Origin: Ischnura elegans
Taxonomy: Eukaryota > Arthropoda > Insecta > Odonata > Coenagrionidae
NCBI RefSeq assembly: GCF_921293095.1
Contig: NC_060259.1
Span: 47,039,812-47,103,811 of the forward strand
Reading direction: 5' to 3'
DNA length: 64,000 bases
Within the stretch, counting starts at the first letter, position 1; each line of letters begins with the position of its first letter. The position numbers and the translations under genes are program-made. Below the pieces are notes generated by a model, which did not search any database, had not been told where the DNA came from, and saw nothing but the letters and a program-made list of their open reading frames with translations. This document shows positions 45,151 through 56,279 of this stretch, one piece after another.

Positions 45151-45575
45151 TTGACCCGCTCTTCGTGAGCTTATTCTCCTGGGATTCTTAGCCTGTGTAC
45201 GTGTGCGTGTGTTTGAGAGAGTGATTGATTGTCAAGGCTTGCCGGTTGAGAGGCTGTGTTTGGTCCCTGCGGTCTTTCGTCCATCTCCGCAAACCAATGC
45301 AGTAATATTGGGGTCAGTGTGAATCGGACTACTATACGGCTGTTGTAGCTTTATACATATTGACCCGCTCTTATTGAGCTTATTCTCCTGGCAGTTTTAG
45401 CCTGGCTCTCTTTGTGTGTGTGTGTGAGTGATTGTCGTGGCTTCCCGGTCGAGAGGCTGTGTTTGGTCCGTGCGGTCTTAGTCCATCTCCGCAAGCCAAT
45501 GCAGTATTACCGGGGTAGGTGTAATGCGGACAAGTGCAATAATGCTACGACTGTTGGAGCATTTCATCTTACAAT
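45151..45575 (+). repeat. Tandem duplication, ~209-bp unit x2
   Basis: Both units start TTGACCCGCTCTT (45151 and 45360) and share GAGCTTATTCTCCTGG, GAGAGGCTGTGTTTGG and GTCCATCTCCGCAA. They contain a TG-rich microsatellite that differs in length. Divergence is around one change in ten bases by eye. Non-coding. Confidence 0.85.
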
Positions 45576-45579
45576 TCCT

Positions 45580-47100
45580 ATTCAAGCCCGTAGACCTCTA
45601 ATCCTTGTATTTAAATTGTCAAGATTTTCCTCTTTCTCGAATGTAAAAATTTGCATCTGAGAATTACCGAGGTAAGATTTTTAAACTTGACATATATACA
45701 AATATTGATGAGAGTCTATTTCATACATAAGAACAATTTCAAGATGATGGCGTAGGTTTGACTGAAAACGAGTAATCCGTCACCAAAGAAGACATGTTGA
45801 GCGGGATCATATTTTCTAATGTGAAATACAGGCAATATTGGCTAAGGTCAACCCTGAAATTAGCTTGAGTTTTAAACAAATAATGCAATCACGGGAAAAG
45901 ACCGAGCGGGAGTGGTGATCTTTCTTATTATTTTTCCTGGCTATATTAGACCGGATGTTAACTAAACTTAATCAGAACACACGTTTTTTTCCGAATGATG
46001 AAAATTTTATGTATAGTAACGACTTCCTGTCATTGGTGGATAATTGAAAACATGGTAGTCGTTTGGTGGCCTAAAAATTAGATTTCGCCACCTTTATGAA
46101 AAATATTTTAAAATAATTGATGGATAGCTAAGAGCCAATTTTTACGCATTGTTATTGCGGTAGAATTGCCGCTCAGAGGTATTGCATATTTTTCCATGGC
46201 GCCTCGGGAAGTCCGCCCGCAATCCACCCGTGCTCTCAACGTGCGTAGTAAACTGAAATGACATGTAACCTTTGCATCGGACGTGTGTGCTGGCCATCTG
46301 AGCAGAGGGGACGCTTTACTCTCCAGCTGTCTCGGCTTAAAGATGTAACCGCTGACTCAGGCGACATCATCAAGGGTTTCTCTTGTGGCTGCTCAAAGCG
46401 AGTTAGCAATCGAAGTGTAGGGAAGCGGTGTGATCCGTTATCAGCTCAATGGAACATCCTATTTCTTACTTTCAGGATTTCAGGACGTTCATATCGTAGA
46501 GTAAATGCATGCATTTTCATGTCTTATCTTGAATATGGTCTTCACTCATACTGAACTTCTATATACACCCAACTCCAAACCGGAGAACCTGCCTCAAGGA
46601 TTAATGTAATGTGAAAAATAACGAATCGCCCTAAAATAATAAGAATATACTAGGATCATACACTTATTTTTGTAGAAAATAATTCCAACAAAGTGTCTGC
46701 ATTCATATTCATGTTTGAAATACTGGAAAGTGATGACACATTGGTTTGGTCCATCTCTGAGTAACTATGAAGAAATGCTTCTGAGATGCATTTCATTGAA
46801 AGTGGGCTGTAAAATTCACGCTTTGCTATTTTAAATTACGAAGGAATGGCTGAATGTCTTGTCTTGGATGTCAGTGGACTGAATGAAATTTTCTCGTCGT
46901 TACGATTTTTTAATATACTTGCTGATTTCTTGTAATGAATAGCGCTCGCAGATTTGAGTGTACGACCCCGTTACAACTTCCTCTTTGCTTAGGTTATTAG
47001 CCTTTTAGTATTATTTTTGCAGAAAATAATCCCAACCTAGTGTCTGCATCCATAGAATAACTGACATGATATAAAACCGAAGGACAATCTATCCAAGCTG
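45580..47100. other. No gene; one short direct repeat
   Basis: AGAAAATAATTCCAAC followed by a GTGTCTGCATTCAT word (46673-46705) recurs with changes at 47023-47055. Nothing else is supported. Confidence 0.4.
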
Positions 47101-47102
47101 TC

Positions 47103-47804
47103 CGCTCCTCAGAGAAGTAGATTAAAATGACAATCGACGAATCTAAAAAGTATTACGGAGAACGTCAGAGGTGCCTTAATACCTTAAACTTGGAAATGAT
47201 TAAACGAAAGCTGTGCTGACAGCAATAATGTTGAATGGGCGCAATAAATGATTCGAAAGTATTTGTAAGCGCAAGTGGTTCCAAAAAAATCCAAAGAAAT
47301 AAAGATCCTATTCGTCACTGTCACCACTCATCTATTGTAAAAATCAAGGTAGAAATGTTACATCAATACAGGTACTTCAACGGACAAGGCATTTGTACAT
47401 GAGATACCACAATATCACGAATCATCCTCGCCAGTTCCCATTCTAGCACTGAGTTCCCCTTAATGTCCGACATTAAGCCTAGCATTCCTCATTCTACTTA
47501 CTTCATCCTTGTGTCCTATTCTCTTTTCCGCATTTCTTCACCAACCCAATATGTCTGTAACGGTTTTCAGAGCTCTCTTCCACATTCCCTTACTTTGTGC
47601 ACTCTAACCTTGCACCATACATGAGCACATCACCTCTTGTAGATATTTTTCCCTTCTCACCAACCTTCTCGCTCATTTACCATCTTCATAGTTGTCAGCA
47701 CTATCTCCACTTATCATTACGAGAAACACAATGGCAAGTTCCTGTGTTTTCTCTTCCAGAGGTGATTTTTTTGCCTTGAATATTGAGATTAATGTTGCCC
47801 GTAA
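47103..47804 (+). repeat. Inverted-repeat arm R, proximal part
   Basis: On plus it encodes MTIDESKKYYGERQRCLNTL, then KRKLC and a stop at 47219, then a 3' region almost identical to arm L. A 7-bp net deletion and an in-frame TAG just before the MTIDES methionine break the frame that is open in arm L. The arm stops at GTAA where the 4-kb transposon begins. Confidence 0.85.
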
Positions 47805-47819
47805 CCCAGACAGCACACA

Positions 47820-48030
47820 TGCTACTGTATACATTAAATATACGTATACGTAGTGTATAACATGCGTATACAGTAGAAGATACACGTATACTGTATACGT
47901 ATAAAAACCTTCTACCCACCATCTACCAAATGTATATAACGCAGCAAATGTCCTCCTACCACGCATATACAGTATACGTATACAGTATACAAGACATATA
48001 TATATACAGTATACAAGACGTATATATGTA
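47820..48030 (+). repeat. GTATAC/TATACGTATA array, left subterminal
   Basis: Self-complementary hexamers GTATAC and ATATAC repeat at irregular spacing, each able to pair with itself and with the right-end array at 51515-51740. It lies immediately inside the transposon terminus. Confidence 0.85.
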
Positions 48031-49007
48031 TGAAAGCAGAAAATTACTGCAGAATTCCAGGTTTTCTAGGGAAATTTTACTAAATTCCAGGTCAATCTTA
48101 CGAGATAAAAGCTATGTATACGAATTTTACAACACTACATTTACTTAATACTTTTAATTAATTCTATAATTATGTATTGTCCTAATTAAAATTCTTACAT
48201 TTTTAAAAGAAATTATTCACTTATTTTATGAATGCAACACTTGGAATATCAACAAATTTGTCAAAATTGTAAAAGTTATCTAAACAGTGTTTGCACTCAT
48301 AAAGTGCAATTTAAAATGCAATCGATGCATTTTGAAGCATGCATGTAAGTATATAAAATAGGCCTGAAAATTGGCCTTGCACTGACAAATTTCATGTGAA
48401 ACGAGTTTGAAATAAAAGATTTTAAATGCAAAGCAGGAGCAAAAATTCATGGATATTTTTAGTGACAAAAAATCATGCATATTTCCAGATTCCTAATCAC
48501 TAAACACCCTGAGTATATTTTTCCTCATTGAGCAAAATCCTGAATGCAGCTGTTGACATACACTGCCGTATTAAAACTGAAATTAAAGTAGCAAAACGAA
48601 AACTAAATCTCTGTTCTGGTGCCAGTGTGAATTTAGTGCAAGCGTGGAAGTACTAGTACATTCATTTTGTCATTTAGTGTGAGTGACATCTCCAGCATTT
48701 CAGAGTGTTTACGTACATTTGAGAACATCCTGTCTAAGCAGCAGAGAGCGTTCATAAACATAATGTAACATGCTAGTGTGTTTTGCATTGTTCTGTGGGA
48801 ACACTTACCAGTTTGTTTGAGACTTCTTGCTGACAATAAAGTGAATAGAGAAAAAAATCTGTGAGATTCAGGTCTTACAGGGTCTACAGAGGAAATGGAA
48901 AACACATGTGTGCTGTTAAAACAAAATAATTATATTTAACTAAATATTACACATTTTTACTAATATACCACACAATCTCAGAAATACATAAGATATTGAA
49001 TTCATTA

Positions 49008-49125
49008 GACACAATAAAGGGGCCAAGCCCGGATGGTAAACCACATTTTGTGCTTAATTATCGTCAAGAGGTTTTAGTGGATCCTCTCACAGTATTATTT
49101 AATCAGTCTATTCATCCAATGTAAA
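49008..49125 (+). pseudogene. LINE RT scrap (jockey/CR1-type fingers motif)
   Basis: TIKGPSPDGKPHFVLNYRQE and VDPLTVLFNQSIHPM correspond to the K-S-PGPDGIP...L...PL..LFN.S motif at the start of jockey/CR1-type RTs. Only about 38 codons remain. It is inside the 4-kb transposon. Confidence 0.7.
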
Positions 49126-49129
49126 AAAA

Positions 49130-50040
49130 CATCTTATCGTATGAGTAAATTCACTAAGCATAGTAAGTTAAAAGTCAATTTAAGAAGTAGTAAGAATTTA
49201 GATGTCAAATATAACTAGACAAATATTTTCTGAATATTTTGATGAGTGTTGATAAATAACAAATACCGTTAGAAATGCCTTTATTCAATGTAAACGAAAA
49301 TAAAGACCAATAGGATCAATATCAATGTTTTTGCCTGATTATCCTTCCTTAAGGTCACAAGAATCCATGAAGAACAAGCTCACTTTTCCTCGTATTTCTT
49401 CATCATTGGCAATTTGGAAAAGTCTTCCTTTCTACACCTGTAAATAATATCACATAAACTTTATTAGAATCTATTAGTGATACATCTAATTTGTCTAGTT
49501 AAAGTAAGTCATTTTGTTAAAAAGTAATCTCTATTGATGTGATTTTCCCTTAAGCTATATAAATACCTACCAACTATCAACAAAGGATATTTCGAAAAAA
49601 TTCCCCATCAGTTCTATATGTAAAAAACGATAAGTTATTCACCTTGAATAATCGAAGTACTAAATTGATTTGAGAATTTAATTCCTAATAATTTAAAACC
49701 TATTTGTCTAAACCTAAAGAGTGAAATACCCTCTGATCTCCAACAAATATGATTACATTTTAAAGGAAGCAACACTAATGGCACAACAGCCAATTAAAAA
49801 AATGTAAATAACTTTAAATGACTTAATAAATAGTAAAGTCGAGAAATGTTTGTTCACATTCCTCCCACACTACGGTGATTAAATGCGTCAAGCACATAAA
49901 TAAATTAAAGTTTACGCAAATGCAAAGTTTTTCAATCAATAGAAGATGGATCCCTCAGTCTCAGAAAGTGTGAGAAGGTTGAAAATATTAAGAATTTGCG
50001 TCATTTAAGAAAGAAAAATGTGGCAATGGCAACACTTCTA
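49130..50040. other. No assignable gene
   Basis: Very AT-rich interior of the 4-kb transposon. No long frame and no motif. Confidence 0.45.
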
Positions 50041-50054
50041 CTTACCCAGATTGT

Positions 50055-50262
50055 GATGAAGGAAGCAAAAGTAGCACTTGAGCGGTTGATAAACTTTCAT
50101 TGGACAAGTTTCGCAAACAGCAAACACAACACTACAAAAGTTAAGTTATAACGGTAATTGATTGCCTAGGTGCAGGTGAAACAAGTAAATGAAGAACTTA
50201 AGAGGCTGATAAACTTCGGCAGGATCAATTTCGCAAACGACGAACACAACACAGTGAACGCA
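50055..50262 (+). repeat. Imperfect tandem duplication, ~115-bp period
   Basis: GAGCGGTTGATAAACTT..TTTCGCAAACAGCAAACACAACAC (50079-50132) recurs as GAGGCTGATAAACTT..TTTCGCAAACGACGAACACAACAC (50200-50252). The second copy is followed by the open frame 50170-50382, which lacks any known motif. Confidence 0.65.
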
Positions 50263-50629
50263 ACATTATTCGCGTGGTCTTTGATTGTGAAAGCGGTTAT
50301 GGACGCATTTACGTTTGCATATGTTATCTGTGGAAATCGACAACTGGTGGAATCGACTATCGACGGAATCCACTATCGATAGGTCGAAATCACGGGCGGG
50401 AGTCCAAATCTTGGCATTCAAAAAAATTAAGTTTCGCGTTATGACTCGAGGAATAAATTCCACTGAAAAATATCTTTTTTGTTTCATCGCCTCAGTAGAT
50501 AAAAAAGCACGATTGAAATCACATTTCGAAGAGCATTTTTCTTTATGAAAAGAGGGACTTTTCATGGCAGGATTTTTTACATCTTAAGGCAGTTCATTGA
50601 TTTTTTAAATTAATCTGGATTTCTTAATA

Positions 50630-51180
50630 ACCCAGGCGGACGGCGTTCTTGGGTGTTCCGAACAGAAATGATAAAACACTCTCCAGTACCGTTATCAGCC
50701 TCCTTCATTTTTGCCAGGGCTGCCTGAAGCCAACCGTGGAAAATAAATTCACTGATGAATCAGTTTAAAGATATTAAATGAGACGACGTCTTTATCCAAT
50801 GAAACCAGAAGGAGAATAAGAAGAGAATAGCGGCTCGAGCCAATACCTTTACAAAGAATGAAGATACATGTACAAACGTAATTATTTGCTTTGCCAACCT
50901 CGCTGCCGTGAATGACACCTGCCCTTTGCGAACAGGTCCCACTCCATGTTTTCAGGGAAGAGTTAGCTGGTAAGGTTTTCCAACTAAATTCCAACAGTGT
51001 TTTTCACGTGACACCATCACGTGGACTACCATTCGTCTGGCTCCTACCCTTCCACATAGTTGGCGTGAGTGGCCCTTCCTGAGGTAATTTTGATTTATTC
51101 CTGTCAGTGTAGCTCTTGGGGTCATAGGAGCACGCAATTAGTAACGGAAAGGTTTTAGCCCATTGGAAAGGACGCTGTGT
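50630..51180 (-). pseudogene. RTE LINE fragment (minus)
   Basis: CCAACCTCGCTGCCGTGAATG (near 50897) matches the RTE fragment at 7485. AGTGTAGCTCTTGGGGTCATAGG and GCACGCAATTAG (51107-51145) match the 5' end of the RTE copy at 62978-63045. No RT motifs remain. Confidence 0.55.
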
Positions 51181-51258
51181 ATACTGAAGTCTACATATGG
51201 AAATAGTATACGGACAGAGTAACCTTTAAAGGACACTAATTTTTTACTAATGGCTACA

Positions 51259-51511
51259 CAGTAGCGGATACAGAAAAAAACTCTAGAGGGGGGCGTAAAA
51301 GATATCTTGACCAACCTTTACTTTTATCCTAAAAAAATAATCAAGTCACATGCAAAGTTTAAGAAAGTGTTATTTGAACTGATTATACGCACATGAAATA
51401 CAAAGCCATCTTATGACATAAAAAAGTTAAAATTGTAGTCCTGCAATGTTTGGTTATGCGGGCGGCCAGGAAAGGGTTGGGGGGCGCGCCTCCCATATGC
51501 ATCCGCCACTG
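51259..51511. mobile_element. hAT-type MITE, family 3
   Basis: It starts CAGTAGCGGATACAG and ends GCATCCGCCACTG, with a GGGGGGCG block next to each end. The 8-bp flanks (TGGCTACA, AGATTACA) match at 5 of 8. Non-coding, and nested in the 4-kb transposon. Confidence 0.65.
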
Positions 51512-51514
51512 AGA

Positions 51515-51740
51515 TTACATATGGAAACAGTATATGAAAGGTATACGTATACCTCTCAGATACTGTTTCCATATGTAGCACATACGTATACAGTATATTA
51601 AAGGTATACAGATACCTTTCGTATACTGTATACGTATACGCTTCAGGATACTGTTTATGTATACCTAGAATCTAAAACATGTATACAGATTCTCAAGGAA
51701 ACAGTATACACCTGGTATACTTACGGTATACGTATACCGT
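51515..51740 (+). repeat. GTATAC array, right subterminal
   Basis: CATATGGAAACAGTATA, GTATACGTATAC and TACTGTTTCCATATG recur, many of them as inverted copies that can form hairpins. Counterpart of the left array. Confidence 0.85.
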
Positions 51741-51759
51741 TACCAGTGTGCTGTCTGGG

Positions 51760-51942
51760 AAGTGTTGGAAGAATCGTGACAGAAGGAAGTCTCGTCACTG
51801 TTATTTGACCCGGCTTCCCTTTCAAACCAAAGTTTCTCAACAAGATCCGTTAATTTTTCAAAAAAGTTATAAATGACCCAAGGATTAGTTTGGTCACAGC
51901 GAGAGTTCAGAATGTTTTGAGGCAACTTAATGGAAACGCGAT
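51760..51942 (+). repeat. Inverted-repeat arm R, distal part
   Basis: Reverse complement of 42893-43075, about six changes in 183 bp. It continues arm R after the 4-kb transposon. TCGTGACAGAAGGAAGTCTC and AATGTTTTGAGGCAACTTAA are shared exactly. Confidence 0.9.
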
Positions 51943-51949
51943 TACTTTT

Positions 51950-52585
51950 TTGAAACGAGAAAAACCAGTCTGGGCCAGGTCGCTGATTTTTGATTCTGGT
52001 ATCGAGTTTGTTTAGAGCAATGTAACACTATACAATGCCTAATGCCTCTTCGCCAGTTAGGCCAAAGACATTTTTTCCATAAATTGTATTGCATTGACAT
52101 TGCATTCCTTTTCCTCAGTAGCAGAGATGTAAGAAGTCTCACCCCCTCCACTCTTGTCGTTGAGATATGTGTTCTTTCCCCTGAGTACCAGAAACATGGT
52201 GTTGTACAATGCTGTTCTATGAGTAGTTTTGTTCCCGTTTTTTGCATCATTTACGTATTTTCAAGGTCTTCAATTGGGTAGGTTAGTCCAGCTCCCTTCT
52301 GAATTTTCCGTGTATAGTTTCGCACCATTGTTTGCATCTGAGCGAAAGGGTTACGTTAAAGGAATTTTTAAGCAAGCGATGAATTATATAAGTTACATAA
52401 CATGTATATCCGTGTAATTTTCATTAAAATTGACTGTTGGGGTAACTGGGTTTGTCATGACCCAGTAACACATAAATTTAAAATTCACATAAATATGCAT
52501 ATAATCTACCCGTGCCTCAGTTACCTCATGGTCCCAGTTACCCCGGCGAACCTTATACCCTACATCTGCACATATCACAAAAATT
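51950..52585. other. No assignable gene
   Basis: Short frames on both strands, no domains. A CAGTTACCCCG/GGGTAACTGGG inverted pair lies around 52440-52545. Confidence 0.4.
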
Positions 52586-52589
52586 AGGA

Positions 52590-52890
52590 TTCGGCTAGCG
52601 TTTTTTGGGAAGCTTTCGGATGAGAAAATAAAATAAATGTGCTATTTCGCACTCGTCCGACCACGCCTTGAGTATTCAGCGAGCATATGGAATCCGGTGC
52701 AGAAAGACTTAATCCGTGAATTGAATAAAATTCAAACACCATCACATACATAAATGGCCTATGCTGTTTAAGAATTAGTAAAAAAATGTTTATTTACTGA
52801 CGAATCTGTCAACTATCGCGAAATTAGTGACCACCCTGACTTTAAATCGGATGATAGAATTTCAAACAGCGTTCATTAGTGAAGCATAGA
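52590..52890 (+). pseudogene. Scrambled jockey/CR1-type LINE fragments
   Basis: C-terminal words come first (52600-52735, collinear with 54545-54685: CGCACTCGTCCGACCAC, TCCGGTGCAGAAAGACTTAATCC), followed by RT words (52785-52890: DESVNYREISDHPDFKSDDR, SNSVH). The normal order is the reverse, so the piece is rearranged. Confidence 0.75.
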
Positions 52891-52899
52891 GTGGGGACC

Positions 52900-54415
52900 A
52901 GAAGTTAACTCATTACCGGCTGAGTAAAGAAATACTGGAAAATGTATAATTTTTCTCTTCATTTTGCCAAATAACGTACTAAATAAGGTGAATTGAAAAT
53001 ATGGGTCTTCAAAAACATTCGCTAATGGTAATAATTAAACGTTGGTTTTCTCAGCTTTGACCGAATTCTGTATCTATAGGCAGTTGCAACCAACATTACC
53101 ATATATTGCTGTCTCGTAGGAATATGCCGTTTTTGCTGTCAGATATATTTCTAAGCCTTTTTATGCCACGTATATGACAAATATCGTCATATTTGATAGT
53201 TAAAATTCTTAGATATTATGTTTACAATGAGATGCTGTATTATTTAACCTAAATCCACTATGAAATAGAAATGCATTACGGTTTGAAAGAAATGAGTAAA
53301 ATAGAATATTTTCTCAGAAGAGCATGTATTTCACATTTTTTCATGGACATAAATTTTATCATTACAGATTGAATTACAACATTAATGGCTATCTATGAAA
53401 TACATGAAAGCATTTTGGGTGCAATGGAACACAACATTTTGTACGTTCTTGTATGTTTTGGCTTTTACACTGTGGCGTCGGCAACTACTTCTGGTCTTAC
53501 TCTTTCTCTATAGCCGATTTCTTCCTTTCATACTTCACGAATCCGCGATGAATTACATGGCCTACCTTTTTCTATGTTTATGGACGTGAATTTTGTAGGA
53601 GACCGTCATATACTGACTCATTCACTTCACTTTTTAGATGCGTCCCTGCTAAATACGCTCTGAAGTCTACCATTGACATTTACTTCCGTTGCATAGCCTG
53701 TACAATTTCCAGGCGTTAGTGCAAACGCTGTCCTGTAAGTTGATGAACTGGGACCTTTTTCCCGTGAATTATAGTGCGGTAATATGCATTTGCATTATCA
53801 AGTAGGTCCAAACCTCCCATGTATTTACTATACTCCCAATAATTCGAGGCTGTGGAGCAGTATTTTCTTTTTTCTGCTGAAACGTTTTACTGTGCCCAAT
53901 GGTAGCGCAGAACTTGTATTGCTGTCTCCTGTGACAACCGAGTTATCATTCCATGGAACAATACTAAGACCTTCGGCTTTATCAAATGTTTGTTTTCATG
54001 TTCCTATCGGTTTCACGCCGATGGTTTTGTTATATTCTATCAGGCACTCCTCCGTTATATTTTCACGGATGGCTCCTGTGACAAATAATCCTTTTTCTTT
54101 CGAAACAATAAATCGTCTTCAAGAGGAAAAGAAGTTATCGAAAATGCCGTCTGAAGAAATTAAGTTTAGAGCGAAATCTAAAAGGCTTGTTTTTTAAGAA
54201 CATTTTTTCACTCTGGTGATCGAAGTAAGGTACCATTTGCTCATAAATTGACAAATGATGCGCAAATATTCCGAGTGGTAATAATTTTTATTCAAGTCGT
54301 CAAATAGAGGTCATAATTTACAAATCTGTCATTTCCGTCTTGATCAGATTACTATTATGTCCAGACAGGAATTATCTGAAAAGTGTAGATTATTTTTTAT
54401 TAATCTAAATTAAAT
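52900..54415. other. No assignable gene
   Basis: AT-rich. The 137-codon frame at 53784-54197 has no recognisable motif and no splice context; I leave it uncalled. Confidence 0.4.
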
Positions 54416-54419
54416 AAAT

Positions 54420-55135
54420 CTGATGGTATTCGCATAAAGACATCAGACGAAGTGAAGCATCTGGGAGTTACGATAACTTCGAAACTCTCGTGGGGAACAC
54501 ATATAAGGAATATTTGCGGCATAGCCCAGAAGTTAGGATTCGTCAGTCGCATTGTGGGAAGATTTTCGGATGAGAAAGTAAAAGAAAGGTTCTATGTCGC
54601 ACTCGTCCGACCACACCTTTGAGTATGCAGCGAGCATGTGGGATCCGGTGCAGAAAGACTTAATCCCTGAACTGAATAAAAAAGAAAGGAAAGCGGCACG
54701 ATTCGTCAAAATCTGCTTCGGGCATACCGACAGCGTTACCCAGATGTTAAGCGAATTAGGCTGGGAGCCGCTAGGGACTCGGAGGTTGCGCTCTAGGCTT
54801 CGATTGCTTGAACAATTGACAATAGATGTCTCCAGGAGCGCCACTATATTTCCAGGTTCTACTAGCGATAAATTGAGGGAGAGATATTGAGGAGCGGATA
54901 GATTTGGGAATTCGTTTTTCCCTCGAACCATATAAGACTTGAATGAATATTATGCGTAATTTTGTTTGAGCATTTGCTTTCTATACTTACCTTGACGACT
55001 GGTGTTCCAACACCCCCTGCCACAATAATTTTTATTCGTAATTTTGGTCAAGCATTAGTTTTTTTAATCTAAACTGCTGGTGTACTAATACCCCCTACCT
55101 CACGCCTTTTCAGGCGGCTTGCGGGTTAGAATGTT
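54420..55135 (+). pseudogene. Jockey/CR1-type LINE C-terminus and 3' UTR
   Basis: From 54425: SDEVKHLGVTITSKLSWGTH, NICGIAQKLGFVSRIVGRF, ALVRPHL; then in the next frame EYAASMWDPVQKDLIPELNK, ARFVKICFGHTDSVTQMLSE, LGWEPLGTRRLRSRLRLLEQ, ending at TGA near 54890. This is the thumb plus C-terminal domain. The 3' UTR has two CTGGTGT..CCCCCT words and CGCCTTTTCAGGCGGCTTGCGG, a typical 3' hairpin for this group. One frameshift near 54620. The last frame is otherwise intact for 98 codons. Confidence 0.85.
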
Positions 55136-55139
55136 GGTG

Positions 55140-55930
55140 AAAAATAGGCTTGGTATGACTGGATAACGATAAATGTTATCAATGTCGATCTTTTTCTCCA
55201 TTCGACCTCCTTGAAGTAACCATGTCTTTTTAGTCAGTAACATGGGATCTTCTGAACTTTTAGTTCCTTGAAGTTCCATTTAAACAAAAATAAATTCAAT
55301 GAAGAAATACTTTTTTAATTTGGGGCGTAGTAAGTAAAATATTATTTCCAGCATTGAGGCGAGAGGAATATTATCATCATTGCGGCTATTCTCATTGTGT
55401 GTGGAGATCTACATTTTATCTTTGGCTTCCATGCCTCTTGGGTAGAAAATCTCGTTCGTAACCTTTCGGTGTCTGCTTCAATCAGAACATAAGTCGGCTT
55501 TTTTCGTAACCAGGATATGTCGAGTTATACGCATGAATTTCGGTCCCTTAGAATAGTAATAAGTATTTGCAAATATTTGATGAGCACATTAATCGCCCTT
55601 AATTGAAAAATATATCAGCAGAGGATAATCACGGATGCTTACTGTGATGATCAATATGAAAGGAAATATCGGCATGAAGAAACATATTCGAATTACTTGG
55701 TGACCGCATTTAGCAGAAATATTTGTTTTGTAAATTACATCTCCTAGAGTAATGGGGTTTGACAAGGAAATTGCGGGAATGGATGCGCTTTAAGGGCAAA
55801 AAAGATGACTTGAAAAATTTGATTATTACAATCGACAATCATTTAGGAAGCAGCATCCTAATCCTGCACTTGATGTGCAGTTCTCGTGTGCCCGTACTTG
55901 TCACTTCCTGCACTATATCCAGTCTTCGAT
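55140..55930. other. No assignable gene
   Basis: AT-rich spacer between the LINE 3' end and the long-TIR transposon. Confidence 0.45.
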
Positions 55931-56279
55931 AACACTGGTCAACAAAAAACCTTTTTTTTCTGTCCTAGACAGGTTTTGGCTGATCCTTGAGGTTTTTTCG
56001 TGCTGATTCCGAATTTGGGCTCAGTTTTTTACATCACGTCAAGTTTTCTTAGAACAAGCGCATTAAATAAGGGCTCAAGGACGTCTCATCAAATAAACCG
56101 TGGTTTTCAAGCATGTGGAAAAATGGGTACCTTCGTAGGATTTTCTCGCATATTTAACATCTGGAAAGTTCTTTTTAAGTGTCCAGCAGTAATCTGAGAA
56201 CATGTTGCTGGATTTTCCTTGCTGCCGTTTTCCATGTTATCCTGGTGGAAACACTCACTGCGTTCATCACTAACAGTGC

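Larger units (their letters stand above)
47805..51759. mobile_element. Unclassified DNA transposon, CCCAGACAGCACAC termini, 3.96 kb
   Basis: Perfect 14-bp inverted termini: CCCAGACAGCACAC at 47805-47818 and GTGTGCTGTCTGGG at 51746-51759. Arm L contains the empty target CCCGTAAGTGTTGG, so the insertion duplicated at most AA (2 bp). Both ends carry dense GTATAC/CGTATAC motifs (47820-48030, 51515-51740). The interior contains a LINE RT scrap (49008), an RTE fragment (50630-51180) and a hAT-type MITE (51259-51511), but I recognise no transposase. Class undecided. Confidence 0.85.

Noticed and set aside
43097-47779. Two identical 60-aa frames (43097-43279 minus and 47597-47779 plus)
   Set aside because: They are the same DNA in the two inverted arms, downstream of a stop codon, so identity reflects the repeat, not protein selection.
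53784-54197. 137-codon frame as a gene
   Set aside because: No domain, no splice or start context, atypical residue mix; may be chance.
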